Assembly: GCA_022826945.1 (NCBI GenBank)
Contig: JAJDTY010000078.1
Span: 94,611-158,610, forward strand
Source: Candidatus Binatia bacterium
Lineage (GTDB): Bacteria > Desulfobacterota > Binatia > Bin18
Length of the DNA: 64,000 bases
Direction of reading: 5' to 3'
Below are positions 42,522 through 50,717 of this stretch, one piece after another; positions within the stretch are counted from its first letter, which is position 1; every line of letters begins with the position of its first letter. Below the pieces are notes generated by a model, which saw nothing but the letters and a program-made list of their open reading frames with translations, did not search any database and was not told the DNA's origin. The position numbers were made by a program, and so were the translations under genes.

Positions 42522-43118
42522 CTATTTTGCTGCGGACAGAGCGGGGGGTTGGGTGACGTCTACGCCAACCTCCTGATGCTCCGGAACCTCACATACCTTC
42601 GGGTCGGCGTCAGACACGCGCAGCAGCCGGCCAAAGGCGATGTCATACCCGATCACGATGCCGAGTTCGACGATCTCGGCGTCGGTAAAATGCTGCTGGA
42701 GCCCGATAAAGAACTCGTCGTTATCAATCGAGTCATAGTCAATGGCCAGCTTCTCGGCAAACCGGAGGGCGCTCTTCTCGCGCGGGGTAAAGGCCGGGCT
42801 GTTTTCATAATCTTCAAGCTGGGCGATTTTTTCTTCGGTCAGTCCTTTACGCATCACCGATGCGTAGCGAAAGCCCTGTCAAAATAGACACCCGTTCAGA
42901 TAGGCAATTTTGATGCGCACCAACTCCTTGAGCGGTGGCTCGACAACGCCCCCCTCGAACATATCGACATAGGACCGCCACATAGGCTCAACGACCTCCT
43001 GGCGGTGGGCCATCATGCTCAAAAAATTGACATAGCCATCAGCGCTCTTTACCCGCTCCACCAATTGCGCATACTGCGGACTCATCTGCTTGCGATCAAC
43101 GAGACTGAGCCGTGCCAT
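42522..43118 (-). CDS. Predicted selenoprotein: AhpD/carboxymuconolactone-decarboxylase-like, CxxU
   Basis: Read with one in-frame TGA (42881-42879) as selenocysteine, this is a 198-residue AhpD-like protein. Before the TGA it reads MARLSLVDRKQMSPQYAQL then ELVRIKIAYLNGCLF, and after it QGFRYASVMRKGLTEEKIA, then FTPREKSALRFAEKLAID. Homologues have a CxxC redox motif exactly here, so Cys77-Leu-Phe-Sec80 is CxxU. An SECIS-like hairpin follows the TGA. A strong GAGGAGGGATACG site precedes the ATG; the downstream half alone has no comparable start. AhpD-like proteins reduce peroxides or handle disulfides. A perfect TTGACA lies about 95 bp upstream, without a clear -10. If UGA were a stop, the active site would be lost. 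Confidence 0.85.
42848..42866 (-). promoter_or_regulatory. Candidate bacterial SECIS hairpin
   Basis: Reading the minus strand, TACGCATC pairs perfectly with GATGCGTA (8 bp) around a three-base GGT loop. The stem begins 12 nt after the TGA, and the loop begins 20 nt after it. Bacterial SECIS elements lie just downstream of the UGA inside the coding region, with guanosine among the first loop bases and a similar UGA-to-loop distance. Outer CTTT and AAAG sequences may extend the stem past a small bulge. The hairpin is also translated, as RYASVMRK. Confidence 0.7.
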
Positions 43119-43290
43119 CGTATCCCTCCTCTCGTGCAACGTTGACTGAAAGAAATAGTGCGTGCTCTCCGTGATGTTTCTGAGTTTCCGTCCTAGTGTA
43201 CCGGAACGGCTGCTGTCAAGCGAAAACGGGTCTCCCCATCCGCCTTTTTCCTGATAATGATGGCATGTTTTCGGAAGGGATCGCCGAGGT

Positions 43291-43959
43291 ATGAGCGAAC
43301 GTCCACCGTTTGAAGAAAGTATTCTTCCGTACCGGGTCACGCCGCAGCTTGTCGTGCGTTTGATTGAACTCCGCAACGTCCAGCCCGAATTTTCCCGCTG
43401 TCCATACTGCGGCGCAAACGACTACTGGCATCTGGTCTGGCCGGCGAGCCTCGCCCTGTCGCAGTATCTCGCCTCGACCCATCCTGCGGAGTGGTGGCGC
43501 GACAAACATGCCTTGGTGATTGGCTGTGGGGTCGGATTAGAAAGTGTGGTTTTATCTTCACTGGGAGCGCAGGTCACCGCGCTTGATCATATTCCTGAGT
43601 CTCTGCGGCTGGTTCAGCGAAATTGCGAACTCAACACCGTCCCCCGCGTTCAGGAACAGTGCCGCTGCTGGCTGGATGAGAACAGCGTGCAGCAGCTTGG
43701 CCAGTACGATGTGCTTGTCGGGGCTGACGTGTTGTACGAGGCGGTCGACGGCGGCTGGATGTATAAGCTCCTGGCGGCCACGCTCAAGGCGGGGGGCATG
43801 GCTTTTTTCGGCGACCCGCGACGAGAGGGAGTCGAAAAATTTTTAGAACAGCTGGCGGCCGCCCGATTTCACGTCCAGGTCCAGCGCCGCGAGACGACCT
43901 GGATGGCTGGACGTGAAGAGGTCGATGTATATGCAATCCGGTCGGGCCGGTCGGTATAG
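43291..43959 (+). CDS. Class I SAM methyltransferase, METTL21-like
   Basis: A 222-residue Rossmann methyltransferase of the Methyltransf_16 (lysine methyltransferase, Nnt1/METTL21) type: HLVWPASLALSQYL, motif I LVIGCGVGLESVVLSSLGAQVTA (glycine-rich loop GCGVG), ALDHIPESLRLVQRN, and the DVLVGADVLYE motif. An unusual CPYC pair lies near residue 40 (SRCPYCGAND), which may bind a metal or form a disulfide. It could methylate a protein or small molecule. Divergent from the predicted selenoprotein gene, convergent with the dienelactone hydrolase gene. Confidence 0.88.
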   Translation: MSERPPFEESILPYRVTPQLVVRLIELRNVQPEFSRCPYCGANDYWHLVWPASLALSQYLASTHPAEWWRDKHALVIGCGVGLESVVLSSLGAQVTALDHIPESLRLVQRNCELNTVPRVQEQCRCWLDENSVQQLGQYDVLVGADVLYEAVDGGWMYKLLAATLKAGGMAFFGDPRREGVEKFLEQLAAARFHVQVQRRETTWMAGREEVDVYAIRSGRSV

Positions 43960-43962
43960 CGG

Positions 43963-44676
43963 CTACGCGAATATCTCGTCAAAAAACGCCTGCATCGCCT
44001 GCCACGAACGCTCATCCGCCTGTTTATTGTAGCAAATACCCTCTATGGAACCGTCAGCCTCCGGATTCGTAAAGCTATGCACCGTGCCGCCGTAGCTGAT
44101 GACCTGCCAGTCCACCCCGGCCTTGGTCATCTCCTCTTCAAAGGCAGTGACATGTTCGACCGGAACAAAGGGATCATCCGCACCGTGGCACACCAAGACC
44201 TTTGCCTGGACCTTGCCCGGCTCTGCCGGACTCTGCGTTTCCAGGGCGCCGTGGAATGAGACCACGCCCTTGAGCGGTGCGCCGTCTCGTGCCATCTCCA
44301 GGGAACAGGAGCCGCCCATGCAATAGCCCATGACTACAAGCCGGTCAGTGTCCACCTGTGGGAGCGCCATCAGCGCGTCGAGTCCGGCGCGGATGCGCTG
44401 GCGAAACTTGGTATTATCTTCGCGTATGGCTCCCGCGTGTTGAATCGCTTCCTGCAAGTCGCTGACCTCCAGGCCATTGCCATAGGGGTCGCCCGCTAGC
44501 GCAGCATAGCCGAGCGAGGCGAGCCGCAGGGCACGGTCCTTAGCCTGCTTGCCCAATCCGAATGCCTCGGGCATCACCAGAATACCGGGTCGCTTATGGT
44601 CGCTCTGGTCATCCAGCGCCACAAAGCCTTTGAGCGTGACATCCCCATCTTTATATTCCAGGCTCTCTGCTCTCAT
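43963..44676 (-). CDS. Dienelactone hydrolase family protein
   Basis: A 237-residue dienelactone hydrolase. The catalytic Cys is in VMGYCMGGSCSLEM, the aspartate in HGADDPFVPVEH and the histidine in GTVHSFTNPEAD, the normal triad. The ATG at 44676 (MRAESLEYKDGDVTLKGF) has an AAGGAGGAGCGGT ribosome site. Members hydrolyse dienelactones in chlorocatechol breakdown or act on other esters. Divergent from the GlcG-like gene. Confidence 0.92.
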   Translation of the reverse strand: MRAESLEYKDGDVTLKGFVALDDQSDHKRPGILVMPEAFGLGKQAKDRALRLASLGYAALAGDPYGNGLEVSDLQEAIQHAGAIREDNTKFRQRIRAGLDALMALPQVDTDRLVVMGYCMGGSCSLEMARDGAPLKGVVSFHGALETQSPAEPGKVQAKVLVCHGADDPFVPVEHVTAFEEEMTKAGVDWQVISYGGTVHSFTNPEADGSIEGICYNKQADERSWQAMQAFFDEIFA

Positions 44677-44797
44677 ACCGCTCCTCCTTTTCTGTAAGCT
44701 TCTCGAACAAGGTTGCGATCTTTTGCCTTTGCATCGATTGCAAAATTGCCCGGAATTTGCAAGTTCAATTTTATAATAAGAGAGGAGGGTTTGTCGT

Positions 44798-45193
44798 ATG
44801 GCACTGACATTAGAGGAAGCGAACCGCATTGTTGCCGGAGCCATAGCCAAGGCTCAAGAGCTCAACATCAAGATCAGCGTAGCCGTGTGTGACGCGGGAG
44901 GTCGTCTCGTGGCTTTCAATCGTATGGACGATGCCTTGTGGGCCGGTGTCTACGGCTCTCAGGGCAAAGCCGTTGCTTCAGCCGGCTTTGCCCGGCCCAG
45001 TGGTGCCCTCCAGCAAATGGCCGACAGCCCGATTGTCCGCGGGATTGTTGCCGCAGAAGGAGGCCATATGATCGCCAGCCAGGGGGGCGTTGCGATCATG
45101 CGCGACGGAGTCCTTGAGGGCGGGTGCGGCGTTGGTGGGGGCACTGGTCAGCAGGACGAGGAGTGTGCGCAGGCTGGGGCAGACCTGCTCTAG
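44798..45193 (+). CDS. GlcG/HbpS family haem-binding-like protein
   Basis: A 131-residue GlcG/HbpS-fold protein: LTLEEANRIVAGAIAKAQEL, ISVAVCDAGGRLVAFNRMDDAL and SQGGVAIMRDGVLEGGCGVGGG. Many members bind haem or sense cobalamin or oxidative stress, and some are encoded with glycolate genes. AGAGGAGGGTTTGTC precedes the ATG. The Rieske oxygenase gene starts about 50 bp downstream on the same strand, so a shared transcript and redox-related role are plausible. Confidence 0.9.
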   Translation: MALTLEEANRIVAGAIAKAQELNIKISVAVCDAGGRLVAFNRMDDALWAGVYGSQGKAVASAGFARPSGALQQMADSPIVRGIVAAEGGHMIASQGGVAIMRDGVLEGGCGVGGGTGQQDEECAQAGADLL

Positions 45194-45243
45194 CACAGCC
45201 AGAGGTTCCTCTCAGCACACGCGCGGATAAGGAGGGAGAGCGC

Positions 45244-46464
45244 ATGGAACCTGCAGCCAACAATCCACGCTGGACCACACAATACCCTGAGCTGGGAACC
45301 GGCCCAGCGTCGATTGAGCCCTATATTTCGCCGAAATATTTTGAGTTGGAACGTGAACGAATCTTTCGGCGGGTGTGGCTCAACGTCGGAAGAGTAGAAG
45401 AAATTCCGCAGGCCGGAGACTACTTTGTTCAAGACCTTGCGGTGGGCAACACCTCAATCCTGGTCGTTCGCGGACAGGACGGAGTGGTACGCGCTTTCCA
45501 TAATGTGTGTAAACATCGAGGGAACAAGATTGTCTGGAATGGGTCGGGTTCGTGTCAGAAATTCATGTGCAAATTCCACGGCTGGACCTATGACCCGGAA
45601 GGACGATTGGTCGGGGTGCCGGAAGAGGAGATGTTCTTTGATTTCGAGAAAAAGGAATATGCTCTGACTCCGGTGACCACAGACATCTGTGGCGGGTTTA
45701 TCTTCATCCATCTGGATCCCAACCCGCGGGAAACCTTGCCGCAGTATCTGGGCGAGGTGGCGACGGTATTGAGAGAATTTCCCTTCGCGGAGCTGCCGGA
45801 CTGTTACTCCTATACGGCAGATCTCAAATGCAACTGGAGAGTCGCCCGAGACTCCCAGCTCGAAGCGTATCACGCCAAGAGCCTGCACGCGCGTACGATC
45901 CCGGATTTTTTCACCAATAGAGAAAATCCCGCGGTTCACACCCTCGACGTCAAACTCTATCCCCGCCACAGCATGCTCTCGGGCTACGGCAATCAGAACC
46001 ATGCGCCAACCCCCGTAGAAGCCCTCGCTGCTCGATTCGGGGCGATGCTCAGTGCGGAGGCAACCGGCTCCTTTCTCGAGCGACTGCCCCCGCAGGTGCT
46101 CAACCCGACCAGAAGTCCGAATTGGTCTTTTGACCTCTATTATATCTTCCCGAATTTCCACTTCTTACTGTTTGGCGGGTTCTGCCTCACGCATTATATG
46201 TGGCCGATAACGGTCGATCGGTCGCTTTGGGAAGCACGGTTGTATCTCCCCAAGGCAGAAGATAGCGCCCAATGGTTTAGCCAGGAATATACGAGATGCG
46301 TCACCCGTGATGTATGGCTGGAAGACGGCAGTACCCTTGAGAACGTGCAAAGAGGACTCACTTCCGGGGCAATAACGCACTCTCCCCTGCAAGACCAGGA
46401 GATAATGATCAGACACGCGAATAAGGTTGCGGAAGACTTTATCGGTGACAGCGGAGGACAGTAG
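45244..46464 (+). CDS. Rieske aromatic-ring-hydroxylating oxygenase, alpha subunit
   Basis: A 406-residue Rieske non-haem iron oxygenase. The [2Fe-2S] ligands are Cys89-x-His91 and Cys109-x2-His112 (NVCKHRGN, CKFHGW). The catalytic iron ligands His210 and His215 lie in LEAYHAKSLHA. The C-terminal helix-grip domain is typical. It would hydroxylate or demethylate an aromatic or aliphatic substrate with electrons from a reductase encoded elsewhere. AAGGAGGGAGAGCGC precedes the ATG. The next gene encodes a small protein that commonly accompanies such oxygenases. Confidence 0.94.
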   Translation: MEPAANNPRWTTQYPELGTGPASIEPYISPKYFELERERIFRRVWLNVGRVEEIPQAGDYFVQDLAVGNTSILVVRGQDGVVRAFHNVCKHRGNKIVWNGSGSCQKFMCKFHGWTYDPEGRLVGVPEEEMFFDFEKKEYALTPVTTDICGGFIFIHLDPNPRETLPQYLGEVATVLREFPFAELPDCYSYTADLKCNWRVARDSQLEAYHAKSLHARTIPDFFTNRENPAVHTLDVKLYPRHSMLSGYGNQNHAPTPVEALAARFGAMLSAEATGSFLERLPPQVLNPTRSPNWSFDLYYIFPNFHFLLFGGFCLTHYMWPITVDRSLWEARLYLPKAEDSAQWFSQEYTRCVTRDVWLEDGSTLENVQRGLTSGAITHSPLQDQEIMIRHANKVAEDFIGDSGGQ

Positions 46465-46473
46465 GGGGTGCCT

Positions 46474-46812
46474 ATGCCTGGGGGGGTGTTGCCGAGTCAG
46501 TTTACCGATCTTGAGCCTTTCGTCAGTGCGTGGGCTCTGGCGGAAGAAAGGGCGCGCAATAAAAAGCGTCTGTCAAGCACCAGGGAAGAGATCCAGACCT
46601 TTTATGATGCGATCTTTCCCCGGATGGAGGTCATCCTGGAATATCTGAAGCAGTTTCCCCTTGGGGCAATGCCCGAGGAGGCGCGGCGGCTATTTTTTCT
46701 GACCTTATCCTTGGCAGAGATTGCGCCGGCAGTAGAATTGTTTGGGCAGCCGGAGGTGGTCGACGGGTTTGAGTCCACCCGGTTTGTACCGAGACACGAA
46801 CCGAGGTTTTGA
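46474..46812 (+). CDS. Small conserved protein next to Rieske oxygenase
   Basis: A 112-residue soluble helical protein with TDLEPFVSAWALAEERARNK, TREEIQTFYDAIFPRMEVIL and FFLTLSLAEIAPAVELF. I have no domain name for it; similar proteins are commonly encoded beside Rieske oxygenase alpha subunits, so it may help assembly or act with the oxygenase. The frame also has a GTG at 46468. I chose the ATG at 46474 because AGGGGG lies a suitable distance upstream. Only about 10 bp separate it from the Rieske stop. Confidence 0.75.
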   Translation: MPGGVLPSQFTDLEPFVSAWALAEERARNKKRLSSTREEIQTFYDAIFPRMEVILEYLKQFPLGAMPEEARRLFFLTLSLAEIAPAVELFGQPEVVDGFESTRFVPRHEPRF

Positions 46813-46945
46813 TACCCGGCTCTACCCGAGTGAAGATGCCCGATGTTATTTTTCACCTTCGCTCCCCAGAATGACAAGCGCGCAAAATCCGTGCGCAGGA
46901 CCACTCGGCGCTGATCCACAGGCAACAGCTTCTGAGGGAGGCGAA

Positions 46946-47149
46946 ATGGATATGAGAGATCGAGAACGCGTGGCGGTTCTTCTCCGAGACAAGCTCGCGG
47001 AACCACTGAGCGAAGAGGCTCTGGAAGAGCTGACCACGCTGTATATGCAATTGTCCGCGGGCCTGGACGCACTGGACGCGCTTAACCTCAGCCATATAGA
47101 GCCGGCGGTGCGCTTGGTCGTGTCGGGGGGCGAACGCAATGAAGGCTGA
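46946..47149 (+). CDS. Small protein preceding an amidase, GatC-like role possible
   Basis: A 67-residue protein: MDMRDRERVAVLLRDKLAEP followed by an amphipathic helical stretch and LNLSHIEPAVRLV. The size, helical character and position directly before a GatA-like amidase recall GatC-type or AtzE-partner (AtzG-like) small subunits that stabilise amidases. A GAGGGAGGCGAA ribosome site precedes the ATG. It overlaps the amidase start by 11 nt, so expression is coupled. Sequence similarity to GatC itself is not evident. Confidence 0.65.
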   Translation: MDMRDRERVAVLLRDKLAEPLSEEALEELTTLYMQLSAGLDALDALNLSHIEPAVRLVVSGGERNEG

Positions 47150-48548
47150 AGAGTTCGCCTTTACGAGCATTGCCGAGCTAGCGCCCCGCATCCAAAAGAA
47201 AGAAGTCTCACCCCTAGAGGTGACCCAGGCTTATCTTGACCGGATTGACAGCCTGAACAACGAATACCTGGCCTATCTCACCATCCTGAGAGACGAAGCA
47301 CTGGCCGCGGCGCGCACCGCGGAACAGGAAATTGTGAACGGGCAGTATCGAGGCCCGCTCCACGGCATTCCCATCGCGCTCAAGGACCTGTTTGCCGTCA
47401 AGGGCGTACGCATGACCTGCGGCTCAAAAATCCTGGCCGATCATATTGCGGATAGCGATGCCACGGTTGTCACCCGACTCAGGCAGGCCGGCACGATTCT
47501 GCTGGGAAAACTCAATATGCACGAGTTCGCCTGGGGTGGGACCTCGCTCAACCCGCACTACGGCACTCCCCGCAACCCGTGGGATCGAACGCGTCTTCCC
47601 GGTGGGTCGAGCGGCGGTTCGGCGGTGGCCATGGCGGCCGGCTTGGCGCTGGGGACGCTCGGGACGGATACGGGCGGCTCGGTCCGTATCCCGGCCTCGC
47701 TCAGCGGCATCGTCGGTCTCAAGCCGACGTATGGGCGGGTGAGTCGGTTCGGGGTCTATCCGCTCAGCCATTCGTGCGATCATGTCGGCCCCATGGTCAG
47801 AACGGTTGCCGATGCCGCCGTATTTCTGCGCGCCATCGCCGGCCCCGACCCCAACGACCCGACCGTCAGCACGGCAACGGTGCCGGATTATACGGCGGCT
47901 CTGAAGGAGGACATCCGTGGGCTTCGCATCGGCGTGCCGCAGGAGTATTTTTTTGACGATATTGAGCCGGCGGTCCGGGAAGGGGTGCAGGCCGCCATAC
48001 AGCATTTGTCTGACTTGGGGGCGACCGTCGAAGCCGTCTCCATTCCCAGCATCCAGCATGTGATTGCCAGCTCGACCGCCATTATTGCTGCGGAGGCATA
48101 CGAGATTCATGCCCGGACCATGCAGACTCGGAGCCAGGACTATGGCGCTGACGTACGCATCCGACTGTTGCTCGGCGCCTGTGTGCAAGCCTCACAATAT
48201 CTCAAGGCCCAACGCTTTCGGGCGCTGTTATGTCAGGAGATGCTCGCCCTACTCGGTCGGGTCGATGCGTTGGTGACTCCGACAACCGTCCTGGCGGCCA
48301 GCAGGATAGACCAGCCGACCGTCACCATAGGTGAGGAGAACTTCCCGGTTGCAGCCCTTATCGCTCGGGCAACCCGACCATTTAATATGACCGGCCTGCC
48401 CGCCATTTCGGTGCCGTGCGGGTTTACGCCCGGCGGTCTCCCGATCGGGCTCCAACTCGTCGGACGGCCGTTTGAGGAAGCGACGGTTCTGCACCTCGCC
48501 TATGCCTACGAGCAGAGCACAGGCTGGCACAAACGGCACCCGGCCTAA
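47139..48548 (+). CDS. Amidase-signature family amidase with small partner
   Basis: A 469-residue amidase with Lys82 (IALKDL), Ser157 (PGGSSGGS) and Ser181 (DTGGSVRIP). The start MKAEEFAFTSIAELAPRI overlaps the small upstream gene by 11 nt. It closely resembles the amidase at 24943-26334 through motif spacing, so the two are paralogues. AtzE-like or other GatA-related hydrolases with a small AtzG-like subunit are the nearest functional model, and would deaminate carboxamides such as 1-carboxybiuret; this is inference. A tRNA amidotransferase role is unlikely because no gatB is adjacent. Its end touches the convergent deacetylase gene. Confidence 0.92.
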   Translation: MKAEEFAFTSIAELAPRIQKKEVSPLEVTQAYLDRIDSLNNEYLAYLTILRDEALAAARTAEQEIVNGQYRGPLHGIPIALKDLFAVKGVRMTCGSKILADHIADSDATVVTRLRQAGTILLGKLNMHEFAWGGTSLNPHYGTPRNPWDRTRLPGGSSGGSAVAMAAGLALGTLGTDTGGSVRIPASLSGIVGLKPTYGRVSRFGVYPLSHSCDHVGPMVRTVADAAVFLRAIAGPDPNDPTVSTATVPDYTAALKEDIRGLRIGVPQEYFFDDIEPAVREGVQAAIQHLSDLGATVEAVSIPSIQHVIASSTAIIAAEAYEIHARTMQTRSQDYGADVRIRLLLGACVQASQYLKAQRFRALLCQEMLALLGRVDALVTPTTVLAASRIDQPTVTIGEENFPVAALIARATRPFNMTGLPAISVPCGFTPGGLPIGLQLVGRPFEEATVLHLAYAYEQSTGWHKRHPA

Positions 48549-49483
48549 CCGCGCGGCTTTCTAAGCCCCAGGCCTGCGGGAAATCCTTCGGTCAATTCCG
48601 GGATGGGTTCCTCGTAATAGGGCATGGAAACAACGCGCGGTGTATAGCTCCCGTCAGCAATACACCGCCGCACGTGCAGGGCGATTTCCTCCATGGTGGC
48701 AAACCACACGCCGCCCCGGTTCTGCATCGCCTCTATCATCTTTGCCACTTCGGCGAGGCGCGCCAGTCGCCCGGTCACAAACGGGTGCCAGACCGTGACC
48801 CACAAGCCGCCGCACTCATAGGCGGCCTCGAACTCGGCCATGAAGATTTCCATGGCTTTGTCCGGCGCGCGGGTGGGCATCAGATACCGAAAGTCCGGGC
48901 TATGCGCATATTGCGGCCAGTCGTCCATGGCCCAGTCGGTCGGCAGTTCGATGACCTCGCCCTCGGGCGCACGCATGACGTAGGGCTGGCTGTCGGCCAT
49001 GAGGCTTGAATCGTACACAAAGCCGGCCTGGGCCAGCAGCCCGGTGGAGTGGGGTGAGTAGTTGTAATACGGTGCTCGTCCGCCCGCCGGTCGTTTGCCG
49101 CTGAGCCGCTCGATCGCCTCAATGCTGCGCTCCAACCAGTAGCGCTCGCCCTCGCGGGTCTGATCCATGGGGTTCTCGTGCAAATAGCCGTGATAGGCCA
49201 GCTCGTGGTCGCTGGCGACAATCGTCTCGACCGTGGCCGGATAGCGTTCAACGCACCAGCCCGGCACGAAAAAAGTCCCCTTGATATGATAGTGGTTAAA
49301 CAGCTTCACAATCCGCGGCACCGCCACCTCATCGTAGCGTAACCACGACAGGGCGGCCACCCGTTTGTAGGCGTCGGCATGTGACAGGTGCAGGGCGCTG
49401 TCCGTATCCATGTCGAACGTGATGGATGCCGCACAGCGCGCGCTGTTGGGCCATGGGACAGGGTTGTCGAGCAGTTCTAACAT
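48545..49483 (-). CDS. Polysaccharide deacetylase family / imidase-like protein
   Basis: A 312-residue NodB-homology hydrolase. The metal triad is visible as SITFDMDTD and HGYLHENP (H-x3-H). The Pro-rich active-site loop and RAPYYNYSPHSTGLLAQAGF follow. The longer YHGYLHENPMDQT form resembles the PuuE/HpPgdA-type subgroup, which acts on peptidoglycan, allantoin-like rings or cyclic imides rather than chitin. With amidases and a hydantoinase nearby, an imidase role is plausible. AGGAGGCTCACG precedes the ATG. Confidence 0.88.
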   Translation of the reverse strand: MLELLDNPVPWPNSARCAASITFDMDTDSALHLSHADAYKRVAALSWLRYDEVAVPRIVKLFNHYHIKGTFFVPGWCVERYPATVETIVASDHELAYHGYLHENPMDQTREGERYWLERSIEAIERLSGKRPAGGRAPYYNYSPHSTGLLAQAGFVYDSSLMADSQPYVMRAPEGEVIELPTDWAMDDWPQYAHSPDFRYLMPTRAPDKAMEIFMAEFEAAYECGGLWVTVWHPFVTGRLARLAEVAKMIEAMQNRGGVWFATMEEIALHVRRCIADGSYTPRVVSMPYYEEPIPELTEGFPAGLGLRKPRG

Positions 49484-49493
49484 CGTGAGCCTC

Positions 49494-50582
49494 CTAGTTC
49501 CGAGGACGGGGCTGAGCCCAGTCGGGATCGTCTTGTGTGACCAGTTCGGGAATGGAGAAATAGAATTTGCACGTCCGGTCCCCACGGGTCTTGACCGTAT
49601 TCCAGCGAATCCTGCCGCCCGGATGGTAGGATTCCACCAAACCTCGATGGACTTCGACATCGTAGATATAGCCGAACTTCAGACCGCGCTCGCCCTCTTC
49701 CGACCAGACCTCGGCCAGCGGACAGTAGGTGCACTCGGCCTGCATGACGCCGGGCGAGATGTGGGTATCGCCGCGAAAGACAAAGACCGATTCGGCCGGG
49801 TCGCGCTCTTGGAGCACCTCGAACCAGGACTGAAAGTCCAGCGACCGTCCCTGGCTCAGCGCCTGTTGACGCATGCCCTGGCCGCGCTCGACCCCGAACT
49901 GATACAGGGCCTCGCGCAGTGCACGCTCGCCCGAGGCGTCAAACCGATCGACTAACTCAAAGCCGATATACATCTCCATCGCGGCAAACGCGGCAAAAGT
50001 ACTGCGGGTGAGCTGGATGGCCTTGGCCGGCTGAGCGAAAACATCCTCCGGTGGCTCGGCTGTGACCTCGTCAGATTCGCCCTGGTAGGTCCAGGTGAGC
50101 TGCCAGGGCGCGTTCAGGTCCACTGTCACAGCAGAGAACTCGACCCCGGCGGCCGCATCATAGCCTTCCGCAATACCCGTCAAGGTATTGCGCCAATAGG
50201 GCTCCAGTATGTCACCCCCGATGTGGGCGCTGAAGTAGTCCGCGCCAGGAACGTGGGGGAGGGTGACGGTCGCCCGCGCCCCAGTGCCGCTGACCGCAAA
50301 CGACCCCGTCTCCGCGGCCATGGCATGCTCGCCCATGTCCCAGTGGCGGATCAACGACAGAGCGTCGCGCCCTTCGGCAAAGGTCTCCGGGCGGTCGCGC
50401 ATGCGTTGGCCGCGATAATACCCCGCCCGTCGGAAGCCGCGCTCAAGCGCCGCCAGGCCGGCCTCGCCCAAATACTCCCGGACCGAAGACGAGAGGGTGC
50501 GTAGAAACATCCAATGATAATCCAGCATGGTTTTCATTGAGGCGATACGCAGGCTGCGATCGCTGCTATCTCTGCCGGCCAT
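49494..50582 (-). CDS. L-2-amino-thiazoline-4-carboxylate hydrolase-like protein
   Basis: A 362-residue protein with a repeated helical unit: LAALERGFRRAGYYRGQRMRD near the start and REALYQFGVERGQGMRQQAL near the middle. The C-terminal part has CTYCPLAEVWSEEGER, SYHPGGRIRWN and DRTCKFYFSIPE. This arrangement matches ATC-hydrolase (PF14196)-type proteins, whose conserved cysteines and histidines contribute to the active site. Members open L-2-amino-thiazoline-4-carboxylate or unknown analogues. AGGAGGGATTCTT supports the ATG at 50582. Co-oriented with the deacetylase gene. Confidence 0.75.
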   Translation of the reverse strand: MAGRDSSDRSLRIASMKTMLDYHWMFLRTLSSSVREYLGEAGLAALERGFRRAGYYRGQRMRDRPETFAEGRDALSLIRHWDMGEHAMAAETGSFAVSGTGARATVTLPHVPGADYFSAHIGGDILEPYWRNTLTGIAEGYDAAAGVEFSAVTVDLNAPWQLTWTYQGESDEVTAEPPEDVFAQPAKAIQLTRSTFAAFAAMEMYIGFELVDRFDASGERALREALYQFGVERGQGMRQQALSQGRSLDFQSWFEVLQERDPAESVFVFRGDTHISPGVMQAECTYCPLAEVWSEEGERGLKFGYIYDVEVHRGLVESYHPGGRIRWNTVKTRGDRTCKFYFSIPELVTQDDPDWAQPRPRN

Positions 50583-50717
50583 AAGAATCCCTCCTGTTCT
50601 GCACGGCTCTTGCCGTTGCCTGAGTGATCGTCCTAAGCTGGCCTGGAGTACTTCCGGTGTTGGCTGGCCGGTATTATCCCGCCAAACGGGAGCGAATGTC
50701 AAAAGGAGATTTCAATA

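Noticed and set aside
42522..42857. Independent 111-residue CMD-like protein starting at 42857
   Set aside because: It would begin in mid-domain without the redox motif or a ribosome site; reading through the upstream TGA gives a full family-length protein.
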